A DNA stretch of 64,000 bases from Actinokineospora auranticolor. Its GTDB lineage: Bacteria > Actinomycetota > Actinomycetes > Mycobacteriales > Pseudonocardiaceae. The stretch spans positions 19,250 to 83,249 of the forward strand of contig NZ_PTIX01000032.1 of assembly GCF_002934265.1 (NCBI RefSeq), written 5' to 3'. Numbering within the stretch: position 1 is the stretch's first letter; every line of letters starts with the position of its first letter. The notes beneath the pieces are model-generated. The model was not told the DNA's origin. It ran no database searches and saw nothing but the letters and a program-made list of their open reading frames with translations. Position numbers and translations under genes: made by a program. Of this stretch, positions 35,377 to 44,578 are shown in pieces.

Positions 35377-35843
35377 CCGAGCCAGCCGGGGGTCGGCACG
35401 TCGTGCTGCTCGCACCACTCGATGGAGCCGACCGTCCACAGCAGCGCCAGGACCAGCACGTCGACCGGGTCGAACCGCGGGTCGTCGCGCACCGCCAGGT
35501 CGAGCTGGTACTCGGCGTCCGCGCGCTGCCCGTTGAGCCGCGCCAGCAGCGCCCGCACCAGCGCGCGCACCGGCGGGTCGAGCGCGTCGACCTCGACCGG
35601 GTCGCCCTCGTCGTCGCGCAGGTCGAGCACGAACGCCTTGTCGGGTCCGGTGCTCTCCGCGCGGCACAGCATCATGTCGGCGGTCGCCACGACCAGCTCG
35701 CGCAGCACCGCGCCCAGCTTGTCGCGGTGGCGCTCGCCCGCGAGCACGTCCAGCGCGCCGGACGGCCCGCGCGGGTCGAGCTCGCCGCCGCGGGTCACGT
35801 CCACGAGCTTGCGGGCTACACCCCGGGGATGCTCCGTCGTCAT
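35373..35843 (-). CDS. conserved hypothetical protein coupled to the GAF-ANTAR gene
   Basis: I do not recognise this 156-residue soluble protein. It is mostly helical, with a conserved-looking middle (VVATADMMLCRAESTGPDK) and a C-terminal hydrophobic helix region (DVLVLALLWTVGSIEWCEQH). It has no signal peptide. ATG 35843 is preferred over a GTG six bases upstream because GGGAGGG is then at normal spacing. It sits between a MEDS-HATPase protein (60 bp upstream) and a GAF-ANTAR protein (overlapping), so it likely belongs to their signalling chain. Confidence 0.75.
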   Translation of the reverse strand: MTTEHPRGVARKLVDVTRGGELDPRGPSGALDVLAGERHRDKLGAVLRELVVATADMMLCRAESTGPDKAFVLDLRDDEGDPVEVDALDPPVRALVRALLARLNGQRADAEYQLDLAVRDDPRFDPVDVLVLALLWTVGSIEWCEQHDVPTPGWLG

Positions 35844-35903
35844 CTGCACTGCCCTCCCAGGTCGGCTGTCCTCGACAGGGGAACTACCCGGTCCGCGCGG
35901 AGA

Positions 35904-36827
35904 TCAAGCACCCGACGGGAGTGCGAAGTGCGCGCGCACGACCGTGCCGTGCTCGTCGGCGTGCAGGGTCACCAGGTCGGCGAGGGTGTGCACGAGCAGC
36001 AGGCCGCGGCCGTGCGCCTGGTCGACCGGGGCGGGCCGCAGCCCGGCCAGCGGGTCGGCGAGCGTGCCGCCGTCGCGGACCTGGCAGACCAGTTCGCCGT
36101 CGCGCGACCAGACGCGCAGCTCGGCGCGGCCCCCGCCGTGCTCGATGCTGTTGGTGACCAGTTCGGTGACGACCAGCGCGGTGTCGCCGACGCGCTGCTC
36201 GTCGAGGCCGTGCGCGCGGGCCGCGGCCGACACCATGGCGCGGGCGTCGCCGAGTTCGCCGACCCCGACGGAGATCTCGCGGGCCCCGTCCGCAGCCGCG
36301 GGGTCGTCGGGCATCCGGTTGTAGGTCTCCAGCGCGACGTCCGGCGCGTACTCCGGGTTGGTCTCGGCGGCGCCGCGGCGCAGCAGCGCCGGGTGGGTGC
36401 CGACGGCGTCGGCGAGCGCGGACGCGGGCAGCAGCTCGGCGTCGTAGGGGCACAGCAGGCGCAACGGGCGGTCGGCGATGACGTCGTTGGCCAGCGCTTC
36501 GTGCCGCACGCACGCCGGGTACTGCGCCGAGGGGCGACCGGGCCACACGACCTCGGTGACCACGCGTCCACCGCGGGCCAGCAGCGGGTGCAGCACGGCG
36601 GAGACGATGCGGCCGGGGTTGCGGCCCACCTCGGCCATGTCCAGCCAGCGCACCCGGTCGGCCAAGCCCTCCGCGCCGCACTCGTCGCGCACCAGGTCGA
36701 GGTTGCCCCGGGGCGCCGCGACGGTCACCGCCTCACCGGCGGCCACGCCGTCGCGCACGAACGGCAGCACGGCGGCGAGGTACTCGACGGCTCCCCGGTA
36801 CAGCAACGCGGTGTGGTCTGCGGTCAT
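35904..36827 (-). CDS. MEDS-domain sensor fused to an anti-sigma-type HATPase
   Basis: A 307-residue protein. Residues 5-165 match the MEDS (DcmR-like) sensory domain: HTALLYRGAVEYLAAVLPFV at the start and RHEALANDVIADRPLRLLCPYD later. Residues 180-305 are an RsbW-like HATPase with VTELVTNSIEHGGG (N-box), VRDGG and GRGLLLVHTLAD. In actinobacteria this fusion is common in partner-switching sigma control. First gene of a three-gene minus-strand group. Its sigma or STAS partner cannot be named from sequence. Confidence 0.9.
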   Translation of the reverse strand: MTADHTALLYRGAVEYLAAVLPFVRDGVAAGEAVTVAAPRGNLDLVRDECGAEGLADRVRWLDMAEVGRNPGRIVSAVLHPLLARGGRVVTEVVWPGRPSAQYPACVRHEALANDVIADRPLRLLCPYDAELLPASALADAVGTHPALLRRGAAETNPEYAPDVALETYNRMPDDPAAADGAREISVGVGELGDARAMVSAAARAHGLDEQRVGDTALVVTELVTNSIEHGGGRAELRVWSRDGELVCQVRDGGTLADPLAGLRPAPVDQAHGRGLLLVHTLADLVTLHADEHGTVVRAHFALPSGA

Positions 36828-37044
36828 CGCACCCGCGGCCGATCACGCCACGCCGGGGTGCGCGACGCCGGGCCCGTCATGCCGTTCACCGTCGGGCCTC
36901 CCCTGCTCGCCTCACCGCGGAATGGTCATCAATCTACGCGTGCCCGCCCCGACCGGCCGAACGCCCGAGGAACCCCGCTCGCCCGGTGGCTTTCCCGGGT
37001 GGGGTCGTGGTCAACCCCGGCCTTTCCCAGGGGGTCGGGCGGGG

Positions 37045-37401
37045 TCAGCTCGCGGCGAGGGCGTCGTCGAGGGTGGGGTGGACGCTCAGCACGTTGTCGA
37101 GGGAGCTGACCTGGATGGCGCGCAGGACCGCGCCCCCGGCGGTGAGCACGCGCAGCGCCCGGCCCGCCTCGCGGCAGCGGGTGTGGAACTCGACCAGCAG
37201 GGCCAGTCCGGCGGAGGCCAGGAACCCGACCTCGGTGAGGTCGACCAGCACCGGGTCGGCCGCGCGGCCCCGGGTGACGGCGTCCGCCAGGTGGCCGCGC
37301 AGGATGGGCGCGGTCCCCATGTCGACCTCGCCGCGGACGCGGAGCAGCACCGCGTCGGGTCGGTCGGCGAACTCGACGGACAGCAGGTCGGAGGTACTCA
37401 T
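37045..37401 (-). CDS. STAS-domain anti-anti-sigma factor
   Basis: A 118-residue STAS protein. It has RGEVDMGTAPILRGHL, LVDLTEVGFLASAGLALLV (phospho-acceptor Ser is the S in LASAG) and a conserved C-terminal half. Such proteins sequester RsbW-like kinases when unphosphorylated. ATG 37401 with AAGGG upstream is chosen; a start 24 bp earlier is possible. It is divergent from a UsfX-like anti-sigma gene 150 bp away, a likely interacting pair. Confidence 0.9.
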   Translation of the reverse strand: MSTSDLLSVEFADRPDAVLLRVRGEVDMGTAPILRGHLADAVTRGRAADPVLVDLTEVGFLASAGLALLVEFHTRCREAGRALRVLTAGGAVLRAIQVSSLDNVLSVHPTLDDALAAS

Positions 37402-37554
37402 GGCAGCCCTTCGCGCAGGGGTCACTCACGTGTGGCGGCTGGCTGCTCAACCGCCTCGACGACCAGCCTAGTAGGTTCGGTCGCGGTCGATCGACCCGTC
37501 CCACACCCCCGGTGTGTCGACCAGGGGGGCGCACCAGACCCCGAGGAGCGAGCC

Positions 37555-37941
37555 GTGCCCGACACCCCCCGGCCCGACGTGGACCTGCGGTTGCGCGCCG
37601 ACCTGGCGAACCTGCCGATCGTGCGCGGCGTGGCCGCGACGGTGGCGATGGGCGCGGACTTCACCGTCGACGCGATCGCGGACCTGCGGCTGGCGGTGGA
37701 CGAGGTGTGCTCGCAGCTGATCGTGCTCGCGGCCCCCGGCGCGGACCTGGAGTGCCGGTTCACCAGGGAGAAGGCGGGTGTCACGTTCATCGCGAGCACG
37801 CGCTCCAACGACGGCCGCACCCCCAACACCGACACCTTCGGCTGGCACGTGCTGCGCACCCTGGCCGAGGAGGTGGACACCGGTCTCGGCGACGGCGTGC
37901 GCCCGCCGGTGCACATCACCATCCACAAGCGCCGCGACTGA
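37555..37941 (+). CDS. UsfX/RsbW-like anti-sigma factor, second copy
   Basis: A 128-residue GHKL protein closely resembling the one next to sigF (60,285) and M. tuberculosis UsfX (Rv3287c). They share the block ADLRLAVDEVCSQLI and a C-terminal FGWHVLRTLAEEV. The N-box Asn of typical RsbW is replaced (Gln here), as in UsfX. GTG 37555 follows GAGGAG by 7 nt. No sigma gene is adjacent, so it may bind SigF or another sigma in trans, or have a different target. Confidence 0.85.
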   Translation: MPDTPRPDVDLRLRADLANLPIVRGVAATVAMGADFTVDAIADLRLAVDEVCSQLIVLAAPGADLECRFTREKAGVTFIASTRSNDGRTPNTDTFGWHVLRTLAEEVDTGLGDGVRPPVHITIHKRRD

Positions 37942-38001
37942 GCACCCCCAGGAGACGTGGATCTCCGCACGCCGGCGGGCGGAGGTGGGAGGATCGGGTC
38001 C

Positions 38002-38832
38002 GTGGGCACACTCCTGGGGATCAGCGACCTGCACATCACCTACGCGGAGAACCGCGAGATCACCGACGGCCTGCGGCCCGGGTCGGCCGACGACTGGCTG
38101 CTGGTCGCGGGGGACGTCGCCGAGCAGGTCGCGGACGTGGAGTGGGCCCTGGGGCGGCTGGCCGAGCGGTTCGCGAAGGTCGTGTGGACGCCCGGCAACC
38201 ACGAGCTGTGGACCGTCCCCGCCGACGCGGTGCAGGCCAAGGGCGTGGAGCGCTACGAGGCGCTGGTGCGGGTGTGCCGCGACCTGGGCGTGCTGACCCC
38301 GGAGGACCCGTACGCGGTGTGGGAGGGCGAGGGCCGCCCGGTGCGGGTCGCGCCGCTGTTCCTCGGCTACGACTACACGTTCCGCCCTGAGGGCGCGCAC
38401 ACCAAGGCCAAGTCGCTGGAGATCGCGCACGCCAGCGGGGTCGTGTGCACCGACGAGTACTACCTGCACCCCGACCCGTACCCGACCCGCGACGACTGGT
38501 GCCGGGCGCGGGTGGCCGAGACCGAGCAGCGGCTGGTCGCCGACGCCGACCCGGCCGTGCCGTACGTGCTGGTGAACCACTACCCGCTCGTGCGCGAACC
38601 CACGCGGATCCTGCGGTACCCGGAGTTCGCGCAGTGGTGCGGCACCGAGCTGACCGCCGACTGGCACACCCGGTTCCCCACCGCGGTGATGGTCTACGGC
38701 CACCTGCACATCCCGCGCGTAACCCACCACGACGGCGTCAAGTTCCAGGAGGTCTCCCTGGGCTACCCGCGCGAATGGCGCAGGCACGGGCACCCGCACG
38801 GCCTGCTGCGCGAAGTCCTCGCCGACGCCTGA
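38002..38832 (+). CDS. metallophosphoesterase (Rv2795c/PptH-like)
   Basis: A 276-residue calcineurin-like phosphoesterase with the full metal-site set: GISDLHI, LVAGDVAE, TPGNHELW, LVNHYPL and VYGHLHIPR. The overall pattern, including YPEFAQWCGTELTADWH and SLGYPREWRR, resembles M. tuberculosis Rv2795c, reported as a phosphopantetheinyl hydrolase (PptH). Unlike there, no pptT gene is adjacent. GTG 38002 follows GGGAGG at 9-10 nt. Cytoplasmic; the substrate assignment is tentative. Confidence 0.88.
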   Translation: MGTLLGISDLHITYAENREITDGLRPGSADDWLLVAGDVAEQVADVEWALGRLAERFAKVVWTPGNHELWTVPADAVQAKGVERYEALVRVCRDLGVLTPEDPYAVWEGEGRPVRVAPLFLGYDYTFRPEGAHTKAKSLEIAHASGVVCTDEYYLHPDPYPTRDDWCRARVAETEQRLVADADPAVPYVLVNHYPLVREPTRILRYPEFAQWCGTELTADWHTRFPTAVMVYGHLHIPRVTHHDGVKFQEVSLGYPREWRRHGHPHGLLREVLADA

Positions 38833-39084
38833 GCCGTTACCGGTTGCCGGTCCAGTTCACTCAGCGCCGCGTGTCCGCCCGCCACTGTCCACACGGGCCA
38901 CGGCGTTCACCGCCGAACAGCGCCCGCGGCCGCGGCTGTGTGGCCGCTATCACCCCTGGGTTATGCCCGGTTGGGATGAGCTTCCCCGCTTTCGGTCGCT
39001 CATATTGGTGAACGAAGGCCGTCGCCCGGGCATCCAGGCCGTGAAGGGGCACTCCGGACGCGACGGCGGAAGAGGTGGCTCGCC

Positions 39085-39537
39085 ATGACAGCGGCGGAAC
39101 TGTCCGAAGCACACACACCGGACCTCGCGGTGTCCGACTACCGGACCCGGCTCGGTTGGCCGGTCGACGGGGACGCGCTCAACGCCTACCTGGACCTCGG
39201 CGGCGACCGGGTCACGGGGCTGCGCATGCGCGCGGGCCTCGGCGCGGAGGTGCAGTGGTGGCTGCGCCTGCGGATGCTCGCCGGCCCGGTGCTGGCCGTC
39301 CCGGGCAAACGGACCGAGTGGACCTTCCTGTGCCAGCCCGCGTCGGAGGAGCACTCCCGCAGGCCGCTGCCGCCCGGCGTGGAGCCGGTGCGCGCGCGGG
39401 TCCTGATCCCGACGGCCGACACCGACCGCTCGGTGGTCTCGTGGGCGACCGCTCCCGATCTCGAGCACCCGGCCCTCCCCCAGTTCTGCTCGGTGGTCGG
39501 CGCCGTGCGCAGCGTGCTCTACGGCCACCGGTTCTGA
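39085..39537 (+). CDS. conserved hypothetical protein
   Basis: A 150-residue soluble protein that I do not recognise with certainty. It starts with a segment VSDYRTRLGWPVDGDALNAYL that recalls small actinobacterial proteins related to primase-polymerase N-domains. It continues with a beta-rich part containing PGKRTEWTFLCQPA and ends GAVRSVLYGHRF. ATG 39085 has AGAGGTGG 8 nt upstream. It stands alone between a phosphoesterase and a helicase gene in the same direction. Confidence 0.75.
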   Translation: MTAAELSEAHTPDLAVSDYRTRLGWPVDGDALNAYLDLGGDRVTGLRMRAGLGAEVQWWLRLRMLAGPVLAVPGKRTEWTFLCQPASEEHSRRPLPPGVEPVRARVLIPTADTDRSVVSWATAPDLEHPALPQFCSVVGAVRSVLYGHRF

Positions 39538-39699
39538 GTCGATTCCTCCCCACCCCCTCATCCCCACCCGGCACCGTTCCCGACTTGGCCCGTCGCCGCG
39601 GGTTGACGCCGCCGATCATGGGGGCCACGCGCGAGACCGCGCGAGAGGTTCACCCCGCGCACTCACCACCCAGGGGTGGGCCGGCACGATCGACACACC

Positions 39700-42201
39700 A
39701 TGACGCTGACCGCACGCCTGCCCGCCGCCCCCGAGCCGGACGCCCTGTTCGACGCCTTCGCCACCTGGTCCGCCGACCAGGGCCTGTCGCTGTACCCGGC
39801 GCAGGAGGAGGCGTTGATGGAGATCGTCTCCGGCGCGAACGTCATCCTGAACACGCCGACCGGCTCCGGCAAGAGCCTGGTCGCGGCCGGGGCGCACTTC
39901 ACCGCGCTGGCCCAGGGCGTGCGCAGCTTCTACACCGCGCCGATCAAGGCGCTGGTGTCGGAGAAGTTCTTCGCGCTGTGCGAGCTGTTCGGCGCGGAGA
40001 ACGTCGGCATGACGACCGGCGACTCCAGCGTCAACGGCGGCGCGCCGATCATCTGCTGCACCGCGGAGATCCTGGCCAACATCGCCCTGCGCGACGGCGC
40101 CGAGGCCGACGTCGGCCAGGTCGTGATGGACGAGTTCCACTTCTACGCCGAGCCCGACCGCGGCTGGGCGTGGCAGATCCCGCTGATCGAGCTGCCGAAG
40201 GCGCAGTTCGTGCTGATGTCGGCGACGCTGGGCGACGTCACCCGGTTCAAGGACGACCTGACCCGGCGCACCGGCCGGGAGACCGCGGTCGTCACCTCGG
40301 CCGAGCGGCCGGTGCCGCTGATGTACTCCTTCGGCATGACCCCGCTGACCGAGGCGCTGGAGGAGCTGCTCACCACCAACCAGGCCCCGGTCTACGTCGT
40401 GCACTTCACCCAGGCCGCGGCGCTGGAGCGGGCGCAGGCGCTGATGAGCATCAACGTGTGCACGCGCGAGGAGAAGGACCGCATCGCCGCGCTGATCGGC
40501 GACTTCCGGTTCTCCTCCGGCTTCGGCAAGACGCTGTCGCGGCTGGTCCGCCACGGCATCGGCGTGCACCACGCGGGCATGCTGCCCAAGTACCGCAGGC
40601 TGGTGGAGAAGCTGGCCCAGGCGGGCCTGATGAAGATCGTCTGCGGCACCGACACCCTGGGCGTGGGCATCAACGTGCCGATCCGCACGGTCGTGTTCAC
40701 CGCGCTGTCGAAGTACGACGGGGTGCGGACCCGGATCCTCAAGGCCCGCGAGTTCCACCAGATCGCGGGCCGCGCCGGGCGCGCGGGCTACGACACCCTG
40801 GGCACGGTGCTGGTGCAGGCGCCCGAGCACGTCATCGAGAACGAGAAGTCGCTGGCGAAGCTGGGCGACGACCCGAAGAAGCGGCGCAAGTTCGTGCGCA
40901 AGAAGCCGCCGGAGGGCATGGTCTCCTGGGGGCAGCCGACCTTCGACCGGCTGGTGTCGGCCGAGCCGGAGCCGCTGACGTCGAGCTTCAAGGTCAGCCA
41001 CTCGATGCTGCTCAACGTGATCGGCCGCCCCGGCGACGCGTTCGCCGCGATGCGGCACCTGCTGGAGGACAACCACGAGGAGCGGTCCGCGCAGCGCAAG
41101 CACATCCGGCGGGCCATCGCGATCTACCGGGCGCTGCTGACCGCGGGCGTCGTCGAGCAGCTCGACGAGCCCGACGAGCAGGGCCGCCGGGTCCGGCTGA
41201 CCATGGACCTGCAGTTCGACTTCGCGCTCAACCAGCCGCTGTCGCCGTTCGCGCTGGCCGCCATCGACCTGCTCGACCGCGAGGCGCCGGGCTACGCGCT
41301 GGACGCGCTGTCCGTCGTGGAGTCCACTTTGGACGACCCGAGGCAGGTGCTCTCCGCGCAGGCGCACAAGGCCCGCGGCGAGGCGGTGGCCGCGATGAAG
41401 GCCGAGGGCATCGAGTACGACCAGCGGATGGAGCTGCTGGAGGCGGTCACCTGGCCCAAGCCGCTGGCCGAGCTGCTCGGCGCGGCGTTCGAGACCTACC
41501 GGCGCGGGCACCCGTGGGTCGGCGACCACCAGCTGTCGCCGAAGTCGGTGGTGCGCGACATGTTCGAGCGCGCCATGACCTTCACCGAGTACGTGTCGTT
41601 CTACGGACTGGCCCGCTCCGAGGGCCTGGTGCTGCGGTACCTGGCCGACGCCTACCGCGCGGTCCGCCAGACCGTGCCGGACGAGGCGAAGACCGAGGAG
41701 CTGACCGACCTCATCGAGTGGCTCGGCGAACTCGTCCGCCAGGTCGACTCCAGCCTGCTCGACGAGTGGGAGAAGCTGACCAACCCGGAGACCGGCGAGA
41801 CCGAGGACCCGGTCGACAAGCTGCCGCCGGGGGTCACCACCAACCCGCGCGCGTTCCGGGTGCTGGTGCGCAACGCGCTGTTCCAGCGCGTGCAGCTCGC
41901 CGCCCGCCGCGACTACGCCGGGCTGGGCGAGCTGGACGGCGACGCGGGCTGGGACGCCGACGCCTGGGCCGACGCGCTGGAGCCGTACTTCGAGCTGCAC
42001 GCCCGGATCGGTGTCGGCGCGGACGCGCGGGGCCCGGCGCTGCTGACGATCACCCAGGAACCCGAGCGCTGGCTGGTCCGCCAGGTCTTCGACGACCCGG
42101 CGGGCGACCGCGACTGGGGTTTCACCGCCGAGGTCGACCTCGGCGCCTCCGACGACGCGGGCACCGCCGTCGTGCACGTCACCGAGGTGGGCGAGGTCTG
42201 A
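39700..42201 (+). CDS. DEAD/DEAH-box helicase with DUF3516 (Ski2-like)
   Basis: An 833-residue SF2 helicase. Walker A is TPTGSGKS (52-59), motif II DEFH, motif III MSATLG and motif VI HQIAGRAGRAGYDT. This is followed by the DUF3516 C-terminal region (about 430-833) with a KKPPEGMVSWGQPTFDRL stretch and an acidic end. Family members are actinobacterial and of uncertain RNA or DNA substrate. ATG 39700 is chosen as the family-like start; a 24-bp upstream extension exists. No ribosome site is strong. Confidence 0.93.
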   Translation: MTLTARLPAAPEPDALFDAFATWSADQGLSLYPAQEEALMEIVSGANVILNTPTGSGKSLVAAGAHFTALAQGVRSFYTAPIKALVSEKFFALCELFGAENVGMTTGDSSVNGGAPIICCTAEILANIALRDGAEADVGQVVMDEFHFYAEPDRGWAWQIPLIELPKAQFVLMSATLGDVTRFKDDLTRRTGRETAVVTSAERPVPLMYSFGMTPLTEALEELLTTNQAPVYVVHFTQAAALERAQALMSINVCTREEKDRIAALIGDFRFSSGFGKTLSRLVRHGIGVHHAGMLPKYRRLVEKLAQAGLMKIVCGTDTLGVGINVPIRTVVFTALSKYDGVRTRILKAREFHQIAGRAGRAGYDTLGTVLVQAPEHVIENEKSLAKLGDDPKKRRKFVRKKPPEGMVSWGQPTFDRLVSAEPEPLTSSFKVSHSMLLNVIGRPGDAFAAMRHLLEDNHEERSAQRKHIRRAIAIYRALLTAGVVEQLDEPDEQGRRVRLTMDLQFDFALNQPLSPFALAAIDLLDREAPGYALDALSVVESTLDDPRQVLSAQAHKARGEAVAAMKAEGIEYDQRMELLEAVTWPKPLAELLGAAFETYRRGHPWVGDHQLSPKSVVRDMFERAMTFTEYVSFYGLARSEGLVLRYLADAYRAVRQTVPDEAKTEELTDLIEWLGELVRQVDSSLLDEWEKLTNPETGETEDPVDKLPPGVTTNPRAFRVLVRNALFQRVQLAARRDYAGLGELDGDAGWDADAWADALEPYFELHARIGVGADARGPALLTITQEPERWLVRQVFDDPAGDRDWGFTAEVDLGASDDAGTAVVHVTEVGEV

Positions 42202-42311
42202 CCCGCCCGCCCCGGGTGGTGATTCCGCACGGTTGCGGATACCCCCCACCGGTGCCTGATCCGTGGCAACCTGGAAGGTCCCCGGCATGGCCCCGCGTGG
42301 AGGGGAGCGTC

Positions 42312-42725
42312 GTGATCGACTTCCGGGACCACCCGCACATCCGGGCGCTGCTGGCGATCGGCATGCCCGCGCGCGACTACGCCATCGCCGGGAGCTGGCC
42401 GCTGTACGCGCGGGGCTGGATCGACGCGCCGGGTGATCTCGATGTGGTCGCCAGGGGCGTGGCCTGGCGCGTCGCGGCGGCGGCCGGGACCCCGCGACCG
42501 GCACCATACGACGGCGTGCGGCACGTGTGGTTCGCCGCGCGGACCGTGGAGGTGCTCGACGGGTGGTTCCCCAGCGTGTGGCCGGACGTGGGCCAAGTGG
42601 TGGACACCGCCGACCGGTTGCGCGGCCTGCCCTTCGCGAACCTCGACGTGGTGCTGCGGACCAAGGAGCTGCTGGGCAGGCCCAAGGACCACGCGCACAT
42701 CTCGATAATCCTGGCCAACCGATGA
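42312..42725 (+). CDS. nucleotidyltransferase-fold protein
   Basis: A 137-residue protein with the minimal nucleotidyltransferase pattern: AIAGSWPLYARGW then GDLDVVARG (GS ... DxD). A later strand reads VEVLDGWFP, and the end carries KDHAHISIILANR. Related domains occur in toxin-antitoxin systems and in stand-alone DUF6036-type proteins. No partner toxin is evident; the next gene, 12 bp on, encodes an NYN-type nuclease-like protein. GTG 42312 follows AGGGGAG. Confidence 0.7.
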   Translation: MIDFRDHPHIRALLAIGMPARDYAIAGSWPLYARGWIDAPGDLDVVARGVAWRVAAAAGTPRPAPYDGVRHVWFAARTVEVLDGWFPSVWPDVGQVVDTADRLRGLPFANLDVVLRTKELLGRPKDHAHISIILANR

Positions 42726-42737
42726 CGGGTCGAACAC

Positions 42738-43511
42738 ATGGCGGAGCACGGGGAAGACGACGGGACGCGGCCGGGCAGGCTGCTGCCGGTGGCCGGTGCG
42801 CGGGTGCTGCTGGCGCGCGGCGCCGACGGGACGTGGGACCTGCTGCCCGGCAGCGCCGAGGTCGGGCCGACCCGGCCGTACGGGGTGGTGCGCAGCGGTC
42901 CGGAGCCGGTCACGGTCGTCGGCGCGGACCCGACCGGGGTCGACGGCGCCGAGTGGGTGCCGGTGGCCGAGGTCGACGACCTGCCGCCGGGCGGCCCGCT
43001 GGGCGCGGTGTGGCCCCGGCTGCGCGAGTGCCTGCGGGAGCCGGTGCTGGTGGTGGACTGCGCCAACGTGATGGGTTCGCGACCGGACGGCTGGTGGCGC
43101 GACCGCGCGGGGGCGGCGGCCCGGCTGCGCGACCGGCTGGCGCGCGCCGACGGCTTCCCCGGCCTGCCCCCGTTCGACCCGGCCCACCCGCGGGTGGTGC
43201 TGGTGGTCGAGGGCAAGGCCCGGCACGTCGAGCCGGTGCCGGGGGTGGAGGTGGTCTCGGCGCCCGGCAGCGGCGACGACACGATCGTGGACGTGGCCGC
43301 GGCCAACCCGGGGTGCACGGTGGTGACGGCCGACCGCGAGCTGCGCGGCCGCTGCGCCGCGGTGGGCGCGCGCCTCACCGGGCCCGGGTGGCTGCTGGAG
43401 CGCCTGGACGACGAGCCCGGGAACGAGTCCGCCCGCCCGTGGCAGGCGGGCGGGCGGAGCGGGTCGAGGACGAACCGGGTCAGGACTTCCCGGAGGAGAA
43501 CTTCGAGTTGA
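42738..43511 (+). CDS. NYN/PIN-like nuclease-domain protein
   Basis: A 257-residue protein. The N-terminal 100 residues are a beta-rich, Nudix-like domain without a Nudix box. Residues 108-225 match an NYN/YacP-type PIN fold: VLVVDCANVMGS with the first Asp, APGSGDDTIVDVA with the paired Asp, and VVTADRELRGRC with the last Asp. These residues would bind metal for RNA cleavage. The last 30 residues are basic and overlap the convergent SOD-like gene by 32 bp. Probably co-transcribed with the nucleotidyltransferase-like gene. Confidence 0.75.
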   Translation: MAEHGEDDGTRPGRLLPVAGARVLLARGADGTWDLLPGSAEVGPTRPYGVVRSGPEPVTVVGADPTGVDGAEWVPVAEVDDLPPGGPLGAVWPRLRECLREPVLVVDCANVMGSRPDGWWRDRAGAAARLRDRLARADGFPGLPPFDPAHPRVVLVVEGKARHVEPVPGVEVVSAPGSGDDTIVDVAAANPGCTVVTADRELRGRCAAVGARLTGPGWLLERLDDEPGNESARPWQAGGRSGSRTNRVRTSRRRTSS

Positions 43512-44034
43512 AGCACGCGAGCCGGGCACCCGCGGTCCCGGCCTCACCGGGGCCGGTGTGGGTGTGGCTGTCGTGGATGATCACCGCGTTGGCCGGGCGG
43601 TCGCCGAAGCGCCACAGCACGTTGGAGACGGCGAAGGCCTCGCCCTTCTCGTCGGTGGCGAAGTCCAGCCAGATCTCGTTGCGCGGGTTGGCGTAGTTCG
43701 GGTCGACCGACGGCTGCACCGGGTCGGCCTGGTCCTGGAAGTGCGGACCGGCGTCGGCGGGCGAGGGCCCGCAGGGCTTGACGTGCACGTGGGCGCCGTA
43801 GTGGCGGTAGGGCAGCAGCCCGTACACCCACAGCACCACGGTGGTCTTGCGGCCGGACGGGATGGTCATGACCGACGCGCGGGAGCCGACCGGCACCTTG
43901 GCGGGGTCGTAGGTGACCGCTTTGGCTCCGGGTCGGTAGGGTTCGAAGACGCCGTGCCCACCACCGGCGGAGGCCGGGGTCACGGCGGCGGCCGTCATCA
44001 GCAGAGCGGCGGCCACGCTCAGAAGGGTACGCAT
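43480..44034 (-). CDS. secreted Cu/Zn superoxide-dismutase-like protein
   Basis: A 184-residue exported protein (signal peptide 1-23). It keeps the copper-site pattern of SodC in YGAHVHVKPCG, AGPHFQ and VIIHDSHTHTG, plus the two disulfide cysteines (KPCG and RLACF). The zinc loop normally containing HGDLPNL is replaced by NPRNEIWLDF, so zinc binding and full SOD activity are doubtful. ATG 44034. It is convergent with the NYN gene. Confidence 0.8.
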   Translation of the reverse strand: MRTLLSVAAALLMTAAAVTPASAGGGHGVFEPYRPGAKAVTYDPAKVPVGSRASVMTIPSGRKTTVVLWVYGLLPYRHYGAHVHVKPCGPSPADAGPHFQDQADPVQPSVDPNYANPRNEIWLDFATDEKGEAFAVSNVLWRFGDRPANAVIIHDSHTHTGPGEAGTAGARLACFNSKFSSGKS

Positions 44035-44113
44035 GGCCCTTGATCCTGACCGTTGCCGGCCGCCCGGTTTGCCCGACTGGCAAGACCGTCACACCAAGAG
44101 GTGAACCATTGGT

Positions 44114-44578
44114 CTAAACCTGCCCCTCAACGTCACCCTGGATCACCACCGGTCGCGACGGCCGACCTGAGGTGTCCGAGCCGTCCGAGGTGTTCACGAC
44201 CACGGAGTCGACCACGATCACCGGCCGCGACGCCTCGGCCCGGCGGATGAGCCGCTCGCGCAGCAGCGCCCGGGTGGGCGGGAGCAGCAGCAGGAGGGCC
44301 AGCACGTCGCTGATGAAGCCGGGCAGCACGACCAGGATCCCGGCCGCGGCGATCAGGATGCCGTCGACCAGTTCCTTCTCGGGCGCGCGGCGGGCGAACA
44401 CGGCCTGCTGGAGCGCGCTCAGCGCCCGCAGGCCCTCGCGGCGCAGCAGCGCCCCGCCCAGCACGGTGGCCAGGACCAGCAGCCCGATGGTGGGCAGCAC
44501 GCCGATGGCGCTGCCGACCGCGACGATCACGGTGATCTCGGCGGCCACCGCCAGCAGGAGGACCAGCAGGACGGGCAC
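44114..44578 (-). CDS. fxsA: FxsA-family membrane protein
   Basis: A 154-residue inner-membrane protein with helices at about 5-22, 27-45, 75-95 and 97-105. It has the family stretch LPGFISDVLALLLLLPPTR. The C-terminal 45 residues are soluble. FxsA proteins affect phage exclusion in E. coli; the actinobacterial role is unknown. GTG 44578 follows GGAG by about 9 nt. Confidence 0.9.
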   Translation of the reverse strand: MPVLLVLLLAVAAEITVIVAVGSAIGVLPTIGLLVLATVLGGALLRREGLRALSALQQAVFARRAPEKELVDGILIAAAGILVVLPGFISDVLALLLLLPPTRALLRERLIRRAEASRPVIVVDSVVVNTSDGSDTSGRPSRPVVIQGDVEGQV

